From assembly GCA_964433635.1 (NCBI GenBank), contig CAYSSG010000001.1, forward strand, positions 62,001-126,000: a stretch of DNA of 64,000 bases, in the 5' to 3' direction. The DNA comes from CAYSSG01 sp964433635. Its GTDB lineage: Bacteria > Atribacterota > Phoenicimicrobiia > Phoenicimicrobiales > Stramentimicrobiaceae. The notes below the pieces were generated by a model. It did no database searches. It was not told where the DNA came from and saw nothing but the letters and a program-made list of their open reading frames with translations. The number at the start of each line of letters is the position of its first letter. The first letter of the stretch is position 1. A program made the translations under genes and the position numbers. This document shows, piece after piece, positions 36,240-45,507 of the stretch.

Positions 36240-39071
36240 ATGGCAAGGAATAAAATTATCATTAAAGGAGCCAGGGAGCATAACTTAAAGGATATCTCCC
36301 TGAAATTACCCCGCAATAAATTGATTGTGATTACCGGATTAAGTGGTTCAGGCAAGTCTTCCCTGGCTTTTGACACGATCTATGCCGAAAGCCAGAGACG
36401 TTATATTGAATCACTCTCTTCTTATGCCCGGCAGTTCATGGAAAAGTTAGATAAACCGGATGTCGATTATATAGAAGGATTGTCTCCTTCGATTTCAATC
36501 GATCAGAGAAAAGCCAGCAAAAATCCCCGTTCCACAGTGGGAACAGTTACCGAAATATATGATTACCTGCGTCTTCTTTATGCCAGAATCGGGGTTCCAT
36601 ATTGTCCGGAATGCGGAAGGAGGATTTCAAGACAGAGTGTTGACCAGATTGTTGACCAGGTGATGAATATGCCGCCGAACAGTAGAATCAAAATTCTTTC
36701 ACCGGTCATCAAAGCAAAAAAGGGAGAGCACCGGCAGATTATTGAAGATATCAGAAAAAAGGGTTTTGTTCGATTAAGGGTTGATGGTCAGATGATCGAG
36801 GTGGAAGATGAGATTGACCTGGCCCGCTATCAGATTCACAGCATTGATGTTGTCGTTGACCGTTTGATCGTTAAGCCTGAAGCAAAGAGCAGGATAAGCA
36901 GCTCTGTCGAGACCGCGTTACAGTTAAGTAACGGATTGGTGATGATATTGGATGAGTCAGATAAGGAGACTATTTTCAGTGAACATTTTTCCTGCCCCCA
37001 TTGTGGGATTAGTTTACCTGAAATAACTCCCAGAATATTCTCTTTTAACAGCCCGTATGGAGCCTGCCCTCATTGCAGTGGTTTGGGCTATAAAATGGAA
37101 TTTGATCCGGATTTAATGGTCCCTGATAAAAGCAGATCCATATTAGACGGGGCTCTGGTGCCATGGGGATTCATTAAAGGTCGCTATCTGTATCATATCC
37201 TATCGGGAGTGGCAGAGCATTATGGATTTAAACTGAATACTCCTTTTCAACAATTGACCCCAAATCAACAGGAGGTACTGCTCTATGGTTCCGGCAATAC
37301 TAAGATTTCTTTTGAATACCACCAGGATGAAGATGATCATATCTGGCATCATAAAGATGAATTTGAGGGAGTGATTAACAACTTGAAGAGAAGATACAGG
37401 GAGACCCACTCTGAATATATCCGATCAGAGATTCAAAAATTTATGACCATCAATCAGTGTCCGGTATGTCATGGACAGCGACTTCGCCGGGAAAGTTTAA
37501 TGGTGAAGATTAACGGTTATTCAATTACTGATCTTTCGGACAAGACAATCAAGGAGATAATTCAATTCTTTAAGAATCTCAAGATTGAACACAGGGAGGC
37601 GGAAATATCCAGGCAAATCAGAAAGGAAATCTATAACCGCTTGAATTTTTTAATGAACGTAGGTTTAGATTATATTACCCTTTCCAGGGCTTCTTCTACT
37701 CTGGCAGGAGGAGAGAATCAGAGAATCAGACTGGCTACTCAGATCGGTTCCAGTTTAACCGGTGTTCTGTATATTCTGGATGAGCCGTCGATTGGATTGC
37801 ATCAGCGGGATAACGATAAATTGCTGAAAACCTTAATTCAGCTGAGAGATCAGGGAAATACAGTGATTGTGATAGAGCATGATGAGGCAACGATTCGGGC
37901 AGCTGATTTTATTGTTGATCTGGGACCGGGAGCAGGAATACACGGGGGATTTGTGGTGGCACAGGGGAATGAGCAGAGCATTATGTCGAATAACAATTCT
38001 ATTACCGGTCAATATCTCAGCAACCGGAAACAGATATCCGTTCCAAAAGCCAGAAGGAAGGGAAACAATAAAACGATCAGAATTGTTGGTGCCAGGCAGT
38101 TTAATCTAAAGAACATTGATGTATCAATACCTCTGGGGAAATTCAACTGTGTGACAGGGGTTTCCGGATCAGGAAAAAGTACTTTAATTGAAGAGGTATT
38201 ATACAAGGGGCTCATCAGGGCTTTATATCATACCCGGGTCAGGCCGGGAGATCATGATAGTCTGGAGGGTATCAAAAACATAGACAAGGTGATTACCATA
38301 GACCAGTCACCCATCGGTAAAAATTCCCGCTCCAATCCTGTTACCTATACCGGTTCTTTTACGCCTATCAGAGAGTTATTCGCAAGGACAAAAGAAGCCA
38401 AGATGAGGGGATATCTGCCGGGCAGGTTCAGCTTCAACGTAAAAGGCGGCAGATGTGAATCCTGTCAGGGAGCCGGCCTGATGAAGATTGAAATGTTTTT
38501 TCTTCCTGACATCTATATTCCCTGTGAGGTCTGTAAAGGGCAGCGGTTCAACCGGGAGACGCTGGAAATAAGATATAAAAACAAAAATATTGCCGAAGTG
38601 TTGGATATGACCGTCGAGGAAGCCAGTCATTTTTTTGAGAAGATACCTAAAATTGAAAGAGGTTTACAGACACTGATGGATGTCGGATTGGGGTATATCA
38701 AATTAGGTCAGTCTGCAACTACCCTCTCGGGTGGGGAAGCACAAAGGATCAAACTGGCAAAGGAATTAAGCAAGAAGAGTACCGGGAAGACCTTGTACCT
38801 CCTGGATGAACCAACCACAGGCTTACATTTTGATGATGTAAAAAAGTTATTGGATGTATTAAATCGATTAGTTGACCAGGGGAATACAGTGCTGGTTATT
38901 GAGCATAATTTGGAAGTCATTAAATCAGCCGATCATATCATAGATCTCGGTCCGGGTGGTGGTGATGAGGGTGGCCAGATCATATTTACCGGTACACCTG
39001 AGGAGATCATCAACCATTCCGGTTCCTTTACCGGACAATTTCTCAAGCAGGTTATGCATGCTGAGTCCTGA
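36240..39071 (+). CDS. uvrA: Excinuclease ABC subunit A (UvrA)
   Basis: Damage-recognition ATPase of nucleotide excision repair. 943 residues, normal. Two ABC ATPase modules: Walker A GLSGSGKSS (about 32-40) and GVSGSGKST (about 640), each with signature LAGGENQRIRLA or LSGGEAQRIKLA and a DEPS or DEPT Walker B. Zinc-binding cysteine pairs CPEC and CPHC (first module) and CESC/CEVC (second module) are present. ATG at 36240 follows GGGAG. uvrC begins 49 bp downstream, so uvrA-uvrC is probably one transcript. Confidence 0.98.
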   Translation: MARNKIIIKGAREHNLKDISLKLPRNKLIVITGLSGSGKSSLAFDTIYAESQRRYIESLSSYARQFMEKLDKPDVDYIEGLSPSISIDQRKASKNPRSTVGTVTEIYDYLRLLYARIGVPYCPECGRRISRQSVDQIVDQVMNMPPNSRIKILSPVIKAKKGEHRQIIEDIRKKGFVRLRVDGQMIEVEDEIDLARYQIHSIDVVVDRLIVKPEAKSRISSSVETALQLSNGLVMILDESDKETIFSEHFSCPHCGISLPEITPRIFSFNSPYGACPHCSGLGYKMEFDPDLMVPDKSRSILDGALVPWGFIKGRYLYHILSGVAEHYGFKLNTPFQQLTPNQQEVLLYGSGNTKISFEYHQDEDDHIWHHKDEFEGVINNLKRRYRETHSEYIRSEIQKFMTINQCPVCHGQRLRRESLMVKINGYSITDLSDKTIKEIIQFFKNLKIEHREAEISRQIRKEIYNRLNFLMNVGLDYITLSRASSTLAGGENQRIRLATQIGSSLTGVLYILDEPSIGLHQRDNDKLLKTLIQLRDQGNTVIVIEHDEATIRAADFIVDLGPGAGIHGGFVVAQGNEQSIMSNNNSITGQYLSNRKQISVPKARRKGNNKTIRIVGARQFNLKNIDVSIPLGKFNCVTGVSGSGKSTLIEEVLYKGLIRALYHTRVRPGDHDSLEGIKNIDKVITIDQSPIGKNSRSNPVTYTGSFTPIRELFARTKEAKMRGYLPGRFSFNVKGGRCESCQGAGLMKIEMFFLPDIYIPCEVCKGQRFNRETLEIRYKNKNIAEVLDMTVEEASHFFEKIPKIERGLQTLMDVGLGYIKLGQSATTLSGGEAQRIKLAKELSKKSTGKTLYLLDEPTTGLHFDDVKKLLDVLNRLVDQGNTVLVIEHNLEVIKSADHIIDLGPGGGDEGGQIIFTGTPEEIINHSGSFTGQFLKQVMHAES

Positions 39072-39120
39072 TATTGACAAAAGCTGCTGAAACATCTTTT
39101 TGGAATTGCAGGGGCAGATC

Positions 39121-40611
39121 ATGGAACTGATAGAAAAAATTAAACAATTACCGCAACAGAGTGGTGTCTATTTATTTAAAGATCAAGCGGGTGAGATCAT
39201 CTATATCGGGAAGGCAATATCCCTGAAGAATCGAGTGGGCTCTTATTTTAGTAAATCTCAACCCCATTCAGCCAAAGTTAGTAAAATGATCAGCCGAATT
39301 ACTGACGTTAAGTATATCATCACCGCATCAGAGATGGAAGCATTGCTGTTAGAGAGCAGGTTGGTCAAAAAGAACCATCCTTATTTTAATACTCAACTAA
39401 AAGACGATAAAAGTTACCCATATATCAAAATCAGTATAGGGCAGCCTTTTCCGGCAATGACTTTAACAAGAAAAAGCAGAAAAACCCATGAGAAAAAGGC
39501 ACATTACTTTGGCCCCTTTACTGATGTGGAAATAACCAGAAAGGCAGTGAAAAAGTTAAGGCAGATCTTTAAATTACGAAACTGCAGTCAGAGAAAATTC
39601 ATACAGGGTAAACCCTGTCTCGATTATCAAATTGGTTTATGCTCTGCCCCCTGCGCTGACAAGACAGATAAAAATGAATATCTGAAAAGAATCAAAGAAT
39701 GTTGCCTGCTACTGTCAGGACGTCACCGTCAGTTATTGCGAACTTTGAATCAGGAGATGAAGATTGCCTCTCAATTCATGTTTTATGAAAAAGCTGCCAG
39801 CATCAGGGATACTATCAGAATGATTGAAAAGGTTATCAGCCAGGGGAAGATAAGCAAATCTTATCAGCGGAAATGTAAAACCTATTTAAATAAAATCGTT
39901 GATGACACCTATCTTAAGAAAGCACTGTTGGATTTACAGAATGTTCTGGATTTACCTGTGACACCGTTACATATCGAAGCTTTTGATATTTCCAATATTC
40001 ATGGGCAGATACCTGTGGGATCTATGGTTGTATTCCAATCCGGTCTTCCTGATAAGAAGAAATACCGCCATTTTAAAATTAAAGAAGTAAAAGGCATTAA
40101 TGATGTCGCAATGATGGAGGAGATGATCTATAGACGATTCCGGGATAGAAAAATGCAAAATGAATATTTACCTGATCTGGTGTTGCTTGATGGAGGTAAG
40201 GGACAACTGAACACGGTGTCCAGGGTATTACAGGAACTGAATATACAGATAAATCTTGTATCATTGGCGAAAAGAGAGGAAGAACTCTTCTTGCCGGGGG
40301 GAAAGGGTCCGATCTTGTTACCCAAAGATTCTCAGGCTTTTTTTCTGGTACAAAGGATCAGAGATGAAGCTCATCGTTTTGCAATCAGCTATCATAAGAA
40401 ATTACGCAGTAGATTAATAAAAAATTCGATCATTGATTATATCCCGGGAATTGGTACAAAAAGAAAGAAACAACTTTTATCCAGATTTAAAAGTATAGAT
40501 GATATCAGGAAGGCAGAATTAAGTGCTTTAATGGAGATTCCGGGGATTGGTGAAAAAACTGCCTGTAAAATCAAGGATATTCTGGAGGTTAGATATGATT
40601 TTAAAGTATAA
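39121..40611 (+). CDS. uvrC: Excinuclease ABC subunit C (UvrC), short form
   Basis: Dual-incision nuclease of nucleotide excision repair. N-terminal GIY-YIG domain (QQSGVYLF, IIYIGKA), iron-sulphur cysteine cluster C-x10-C-x7-C-x3-C (NCSQ ... CLDYQIGLCSAPC), UVR motif (about 198-232), RNase H-like nuclease with EAFDISNIHG, LLDGGKGQL and DEAHRFA, and two C-terminal helix-hairpin-helix motifs. It has only about 496 residues, against about 590-610 usually: the segment of roughly 100 residues normally between the UVR motif and the EAFD motif is cut to about 45. ATG 39121 is preferred over TTG 39100 because homologues begin about 15-20 residues before GVYLF. Confidence 0.93.
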   Translation: MELIEKIKQLPQQSGVYLFKDQAGEIIYIGKAISLKNRVGSYFSKSQPHSAKVSKMISRITDVKYIITASEMEALLLESRLVKKNHPYFNTQLKDDKSYPYIKISIGQPFPAMTLTRKSRKTHEKKAHYFGPFTDVEITRKAVKKLRQIFKLRNCSQRKFIQGKPCLDYQIGLCSAPCADKTDKNEYLKRIKECCLLLSGRHRQLLRTLNQEMKIASQFMFYEKAASIRDTIRMIEKVISQGKISKSYQRKCKTYLNKIVDDTYLKKALLDLQNVLDLPVTPLHIEAFDISNIHGQIPVGSMVVFQSGLPDKKKYRHFKIKEVKGINDVAMMEEMIYRRFRDRKMQNEYLPDLVLLDGGKGQLNTVSRVLQELNIQINLVSLAKREEELFLPGGKGPILLPKDSQAFFLVQRIRDEAHRFAISYHKKLRSRLIKNSIIDYIPGIGTKRKKQLLSRFKSIDDIRKAELSALMEIPGIGEKTACKIKDILEVRYDFKV

Positions 40612-41098
40612 GGGCAAGACTCCCCAGATAGAGGATACCTCTTTTGTAGCAGATAATGCGACCCTTGTTGGAGAAGTCTATATTGGCGAGTTCAGCAGTA
40701 TCTGGTTTTCTGCCGTTTTACGAGGAGACCTGGACATCATTTCCATCGGTCACCATACCAGCGTTCAGGATGGCGTAATGATTCATGTCGCGGAAAAGTT
40801 ACCGACAAAGGTTGGAAACTATGTTACAATTGGACATGGAGCAATCTTACATGGCTGTATTGTCAAAGACCATGCACTCATCGGTTCGGGTGCTAATATA
40901 CTGGATAAAGCAGTGATTGGAGAATTCGCAATCATTGCTGCCGGAACAGTCGTTACTCCTGACACGATTATCCCGGCAGGATCCATGGTGATGGGAATAC
41001 CTGGGAAAGTGGTGAGAAAAGTAACCGAAGAGGAGATCACAGAGCTGCAAAAACACGCTGACGGCTATGTAGACCTGATGAAAAATTACCAATATTAA
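40595..41098 (+). CDS. Gamma-carbonic anhydrase family / hexapeptide-repeat protein
   Basis: 167 residues forming a left-handed beta-helix of hexapeptide repeats (VADNATLVGEVYIGEFSSIWF, IGHHTSVQDGVMIH, VTIGHGAILHG, ALIGSGANIL). The His residues of HHTSVQDG, TIGHGA and LHGC match the metal-binding histidines of the gamma-CA/YrdA family. Hydration of CO2 is likely but not certain, as many family members are inactive in assays. ATG 40595 follows GGAGGTT and overlaps the end of uvrC by 17 bases; the longer frame from 40547 lies inside uvrC and is rejected. Confidence 0.88.
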   Translation: MILKYKGKTPQIEDTSFVADNATLVGEVYIGEFSSIWFSAVLRGDLDIISIGHHTSVQDGVMIHVAEKLPTKVGNYVTIGHGAILHGCIVKDHALIGSGANILDKAVIGEFAIIAAGTVVTPDTIIPAGSMVMGIPGKVVRKVTEEEITELQKHADGYVDLMKNYQY

Positions 41099-41120
41099 AA
41101 AAGGGTTTCGGAGGTATGGA

Positions 41121-42662
41121 ATGCAAAAAAAATCAATTTCTGATTTGGCTTATGACATTCTTGAAAATAACCATCGGCCCATGCATTATCGCAAGATTAC
41201 CGAAGAGGTAATGAAAATTAAGGACATCAAGGCTGAAAACCCTCATCATGATGTCAATGCCTTGATGGGTGCAGATCAGCGGTTTATAAGATATCAACGT
41301 GGCATATGGGGACTGGTGAAATGGAAATATCGGGAAGCCCATCTGCCTTACAATCTGACTTCTTACTGTCTGCGAAACGGGACTATTTTTTTAACAAGCT
41401 ATCTAAGACCTTATTTCAGCTGGAGCCGTGAAGACCGTGAAATGGAAATTATTTTCATCGATGATGACGGAGAAGAAATCAAAGGTCAGATTAATTATCG
41501 TAAAAAATTAATATTCGGTCTGAGAGAATGGTACCAGAAGAAAAAATTAGATGTGAATGATACGATCTATATTGGTTTGATTGATGAAAATAAAAAAAGA
41601 TACTTCATTATCCCCGAAAAGGATGTGACGGTAGATGCCGAGAGGGATATTGAAGATGCAATCTATCAGATTTTAAAAGAACAGGGAGAGCCTTTAAGCT
41701 ATTCCCAGATTTATGCTTCACTTGTCAAGCAGGATCCTGATCAGCAGGGGTTGTTCGATGAGTATATTCAGAATATCTTAAGAAGAGATGCACGGTTCGT
41801 AGAAATTCAGAAAGATCGCTGGGGATTAGCAGAATGGCTGGATGAAGTGAAACAACTTTATTTGAAACTCCTTTATTCGGAAGATGCCAGTGATTTTCAA
41901 TTCTCACTGAAACAATGTTTTGATTACTTAGGTTATCGGACTGAACTGCTTGACCATGGACAGCATACTTTAATCATTGCACGGGCTGATCTGGATTACA
42001 AGTCTTATTGCTTAATATTGATCGGATTACCCAAAGGTTTTACCCTGAATATGGTTCGAGCGATTGACTGGCCGGGTATAAAAAAAATCAGAGACAGCAT
42101 GAATAGTGATTCTGTTATTCTGTTTTCGGAAAAATTTTCCATGAAAGAATTGGTTGACAGGGCAAGCGAAGAGGGAGTTCAGATATATGAAATTGCTATT
42201 CTGTTCAGCATTTTAAAAGAACATCAACATATCCCTTTCTCCTTGTTTGAATTGCGTACTGCTTTCAGTCCTATGCATCACCCCGGGAGTAATCATGATA
42301 AACTAATGCAGGTGAGGGAAACGCAGTGGAAGCAATGGTCATTATGCAAGGATATTTTCAGCATTTTACGGACAGCAGGCAGACGCAGTCATTATATGGA
42401 TATGAATTTGCTGGTAAAGGAATTAGTTCATGTCAATCCATCTTTTCAAAACAACCAGTTAGACCAGATACAGGTTAAAAAGATGATTGTTCAATTAAGC
42501 CAGGAACCTTTTAAGCTGGTTGAATATTCAGAATCGGGGAATATCATCCTGGCTTATGCTGGACCATTAGCTGAACAAAAAATGCATTCTCTCTTTCAAT
42601 TCATCATGGGGGGAAGAGAAAACAAAAGTAATGATATTATCGTTGAAGGGAATCATGTGTGA
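41121..42662 (+). CDS. Double HARE-HTH DNA-binding protein with a restriction-endonuclease-like region
   Basis: 513 residues. Two HARE-HTH-like winged-helix domains are visible at about 4-68 and 175-238. Each runs from an A-x-x-I-L helix to a R-F-x-x-x-x-x-x-W-G-L end (DQRFIRYQRGIWGLVKW; DARFVEIQKDRWGLAEW). Between them (about 90-168) is a beta-rich stretch with GLREWYQKKKLDVNDTIYI, like a B3/AbrB-type barrel. Residues 258-366 follow an Mrr-like restriction-endonuclease pattern (FDYLGYRTE, YCLILIGLPK, VILFSEKFSMKELVDRA) but without a clear D-E-x-K site. Residues 370-513 are unassigned. AGGAGG-like site before ATG. Its stop overlaps the next gene's ATG (TGATG). Function unknown; a nucleic-acid-binding regulator is plausible. 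Confidence 0.75.
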   Translation: MQKKSISDLAYDILENNHRPMHYRKITEEVMKIKDIKAENPHHDVNALMGADQRFIRYQRGIWGLVKWKYREAHLPYNLTSYCLRNGTIFLTSYLRPYFSWSREDREMEIIFIDDDGEEIKGQINYRKKLIFGLREWYQKKKLDVNDTIYIGLIDENKKRYFIIPEKDVTVDAERDIEDAIYQILKEQGEPLSYSQIYASLVKQDPDQQGLFDEYIQNILRRDARFVEIQKDRWGLAEWLDEVKQLYLKLLYSEDASDFQFSLKQCFDYLGYRTELLDHGQHTLIIARADLDYKSYCLILIGLPKGFTLNMVRAIDWPGIKKIRDSMNSDSVILFSEKFSMKELVDRASEEGVQIYEIAILFSILKEHQHIPFSLFELRTAFSPMHHPGSNHDKLMQVRETQWKQWSLCKDIFSILRTAGRRSHYMDMNLLVKELVHVNPSFQNNQLDQIQVKKMIVQLSQEPFKLVEYSESGNIILAYAGPLAEQKMHSLFQFIMGGRENKSNDIIVEGNHV

Positions 42663-43297
42663 TGAGAATCAGGTGGCTGGGGCATTCCTGCTTTTTAATA
42701 ACCAATGAACGTGGCATCAATATCCTGACAGATCCCTTTGATGATACCCTGGGCTATACCATGACCAAAGAAAAAATTAATATTATTACCATCAGCCATG
42801 AACATTATGATCATAATAATACGATGGGAATCAAGGGAAAACCGGTTGTTTTGAAGGGACCTGTGAATAGGGATACCCATAAAATAATCTTCAAGGGAAT
42901 TTCTTCCTATCATGATAGTGCCTTTGGAGAATACAGAGGCACGAATACCATCTTTGTCATTAAATCAGATGATATGGTCCTGTGTCACCTGGGTGATTTG
43001 GGACATCTGCTGAATCACGAACAATTGACAGAGATGGACCATGTAGACATTCTTTTTATACCGGTAGGAGGCTATTTTACCATCAATCATATTCAGGCAG
43101 AAAAGGTTATCAACCAGATAAAACCTAAAATCGCCATTCCCATGCATTACAAAACAGATGCGATCAAATGGTCTCTTGATCCCCTCTCAGTTTTTATTGA
43201 TAAGAAGCAGAATATCAAAATATTAGGTGAAAAATATTTTGAGGTGAATTCTTCCACCTTACCTGAAGAATTCAGCATCTATGTTTTGAATTACTGA
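42662..43297 (+). CDS. Metallo-beta-lactamase fold metal-dependent hydrolase (UPF0173/UlaG-like)
   Basis: About 211 residues. WLGHSCFLI at the N-terminus, ILTDPF, the metal motif SHEHYDHNNT (H-x-H-x-D-H pattern), HLGDLGHLL and PMHYKTD supply the expected metal ligands. It belongs to the short L-ascorbate-6-phosphate lactonase-like/UPF0173 group, whose substrates are mostly unknown. Its ATG (42662) shares one base with the stop of the HARE-HTH gene, so translation is coupled. It is followed by the repeat-rich gap region. Confidence 0.88.
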   Translation: MRIRWLGHSCFLITNERGINILTDPFDDTLGYTMTKEKINIITISHEHYDHNNTMGIKGKPVVLKGPVNRDTHKIIFKGISSYHDSAFGEYRGTNTIFVIKSDDMVLCHLGDLGHLLNHEQLTEMDHVDILFIPVGGYFTINHIQAEKVINQIKPKIAIPMHYKTDAIKWSLDPLSVFIDKKQNIKILGEKYFEVNSSTLPEEFSIYVLNY

Positions 43298-43438
43298 CAA
43301 ATTTTTTATCCTTTTCTTGAAATATTTAATAAAAGTCTCTTTATATTTTTGATTTTCCTATTATAATAAGAACGTATTGTTGCAATCTGCTGAGGGTGAA
43401 GTTCAGTTTGATATTTGTTACATGGATATTTGGACTCG

Positions 43439-43493
43439 TGATTTTTATCCAAAAACGAATAACTAAAAACTAAAAACTTATTTTAAGCTAACG
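43439..43493 (+). repeat. Dispersed intergenic repeat A, long copy 2 (truncated by gap)
   Basis: Begins TGATTTTTATCC, contains ACTAAAAACTAAAAAC and ends TTAAGCTAACG. All 55 bases equal 43721-43775. The next bases are Ns. Confidence 0.95.
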
Positions 43494-43593
43494 NNNNNNN
43501 NNNNNNNNNNNNNNNNNNNNNNNNNNNNNNNNNNNNNNNNNNNNNNNNNNNNNNNNNNNNNNNNNNNNNNNNNNNNNNNNNNNNNNNNNNNNN
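43494..43593. other. Assembly gap (100 N)
   Basis: Exactly 100 undetermined bases, the usual placeholder for a gap of unknown size. The flanks are the two halves of repeat A, so the assembler probably broke on the repeat. Confidence 0.98.
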
Positions 43594-43720
43594 AATACCA
43601 ACGACCTACGACTTATTATTTGACGCAATATACACGAGGATATATCGTGTCTTTACGAGAGTGTGCGAGTTGACTTTTGACACAGTATCTGAAATGAAGT
43701 TTGGATTGGCAGATTCTTAA

Positions 43721-43791
43721 TGATTTTTATCCAAAAACGAATAACTAAAAACTAAAAACTTATTTTAAGCTAACGACTGAATACCAACGAC
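43721..43791 (+). repeat. Dispersed intergenic repeat A, complete copy 3
   Basis: The 55 bp identical to 43439-43493, continuing ACTG and AATACCAACGAC (43780-43791). It ends about 25 bp before the pyrG start, so it lies in the pyrG leader. Confidence 0.9.
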
Positions 43792-43816
43792 ATATTACTC
43801 TAATCAGGGGAAATAA

Positions 43817-45415
43817 ATGACCAAATACATTTTTATTACTGGTGGAGTCGTTTCATCAATCGGCAAGGGTATCACTGCCGCATCTATTGGCAGAATACTA
43901 AAAAGCCGGGGGTTGAGAGTTTCAATACAAAAACATGATCCTTATCTTAATGTCGATGCCGGAACCATGAGTCCTTTCCAGCATGGTGAGGCTTTTGTGA
44001 CCGAAGACGGTACAGAAACTGATCTGGACCTGGGACACTATGAAAGATTTATTGATACCAATTTAACGAAAGATAACAGCGTGACCACAGGAAAGATTTA
44101 CAATGCGGTTATTTCCAAAGAGAGACGCGGGGACTTTCTGGGTAAGACAGTTCAAATTATTCCCCACATTACAGATGAAATCAAAGCCAGCATTAAACGA
44201 TTGAATAAATCCGGTCAGGAGCCGTTGGATGTCATTATAGTGGAAATAGGGGGAACTGTCGGAGATATTGAAGGATTACCTTTCCTGGAAGCAATAAGAC
44301 AATTCAGGAACGACATTGGGAGAGAGAATGTATTATACATACATGTGTCATTCTTTCCCTATCTGAAGGCTGCCAAAGAAATAAAATCCAAACCGACACA
44401 ACATAGTATCAAAGAATTAAGGGCTATAGGAATTCAGCCGGACCTGTTGATTTGCCGCTCCCAATCAAGGTTAACCGAATCCGTAAAAGATAAATTATCT
44501 TTGTTCTGTGATATTCCCAGAGAGGGCATTATTGAGACCAGGGATGTAGATTCAATCTATGAAGTTCCGATTATATTGGAAGAACAGAGATTAGGAGATT
44601 TATTGGTCAAGATGCTGAAATTACCTAATGAAAAACCTGATTTGAAAGAATGGCGGGAGATGATTCATCGTTTGCATCATCCTGAAAAGAAGACCACCAT
44701 CGGAGTGATAGGAAAATATATCCGCTTAAAAGATGCTTATATGAGCATCAATGAAGCACTGATTCATGCCGGAATCTATCATCAGTGCAAGGTTGAGATA
44801 AAGAGAATAGACTCAGATCATTTGTTAAAAAATGATATTCAGAAGATATTCACCGATATTCGTGGGATTCTTATCCCGGGGGGCTTTGGTATAAGAGGTA
44901 TAGAGGGAAAGATTCAGGCTATCCAGTATGCCCGGGAGAACAAGATACCATTTATGGGCATCTGTTTAGGTATGCAATGTGCTTTGGTTGAATTTGCCCG
45001 CCATCAACTTGGTTTGGATGATGCCAATAGTACAGAATTTGATCCCGATACTCCTCATCCGATTTTTCTATTGATGGAAAAACAAAAAAGTATTATCAAT
45101 AAAGGCGGAACCATGCGTTTGGGTAACTATAATTGCCATATTACGAAAGATTCCCTGGCTTATCGAATTTATCAGTCTGAACTCATCCAGGAGAGGCATC
45201 GCCATCGCTATGAGTTTAATAATCTATTTTTGCCAGAATTTCAGCAGGCTGGTATCATATTCAGCGGAGTCAATATAGAAAACAATTTAGTTGAAATCTT
45301 TGAATTGAAGGGTCATCCGTGGTTTGTCGGAATGCAATTTCATCCAGAATTCAAATCCAGGCCGAATCATCCCCATCCAATGTTTAAAAGCTTTATCGGG
45401 TCAACTCTCACGTAA
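43817..45415 (+). CDS. pyrG: CTP synthase
   Basis: Glutamine-dependent amination of UTP to CTP. 532 residues, normal. The N-terminal synthetase domain has the TKYIFITGGVVSSIGKGI P-loop, HDPYLNVDAGTMSPFQHGEAFV and EIGGTVGDIEGLPFLEA. The C-terminal class I glutaminase domain (about 290-532) has PGGFG, the nucleophile in GICLGMQ and the catalytic H-E pair in QFHPEF. ATG with AGGGGAAAT upstream. The leader contains repeat A. Confidence 0.98.
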   Translation: MTKYIFITGGVVSSIGKGITAASIGRILKSRGLRVSIQKHDPYLNVDAGTMSPFQHGEAFVTEDGTETDLDLGHYERFIDTNLTKDNSVTTGKIYNAVISKERRGDFLGKTVQIIPHITDEIKASIKRLNKSGQEPLDVIIVEIGGTVGDIEGLPFLEAIRQFRNDIGRENVLYIHVSFFPYLKAAKEIKSKPTQHSIKELRAIGIQPDLLICRSQSRLTESVKDKLSLFCDIPREGIIETRDVDSIYEVPIILEEQRLGDLLVKMLKLPNEKPDLKEWREMIHRLHHPEKKTTIGVIGKYIRLKDAYMSINEALIHAGIYHQCKVEIKRIDSDHLLKNDIQKIFTDIRGILIPGGFGIRGIEGKIQAIQYARENKIPFMGICLGMQCALVEFARHQLGLDDANSTEFDPDTPHPIFLLMEKQKSIINKGGTMRLGNYNCHITKDSLAYRIYQSELIQERHRHRYEFNNLFLPEFQQAGIIFSGVNIENNLVEIFELKGHPWFVGMQFHPEFKSRPNHPHPMFKSFIGSTLT

Positions 45416-45507
45416 TAAGACTGTCAGAAAGCATGCACGGATCATTGCTTGAAAATTCATAAAGGAGTTCTGGAAATAATCCCGGAGAAGTATGTTTGGA
45501 GTTTAAA

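Larger units (their letters stand above)
43298..43816. other. Gene-free, repeat-rich region containing the scaffold gap
   Basis: 519 bp between the metallo-hydrolase gene and pyrG. It holds an exact 55-bp direct repeat (43439-43493 and 43721-43775), a run of 100 Ns (43494-43593) and a small hairpin ACACGA/TCGTGT (43632-43637 / 43645-43650). No reading frame is supported. Confidence 0.8.

Noticed and set aside
40547..40594. Extended start of the gamma-carbonic anhydrase frame
   Set aside because: It lies inside uvrC; GGAGGTT immediately before ATG 40595 and the family N-terminus favour the shorter form.
43439..43791. CRISPR array
   Set aside because: The repeats are 55 bp, only two full copies, with no evenly spaced unique spacers and no cas genes nearby.
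43298..43816. Insertion sequence at the gap
   Set aside because: There is no transposase frame or terminal inverted repeat in the visible flanks, and the flanks match halves of a short repeat instead.
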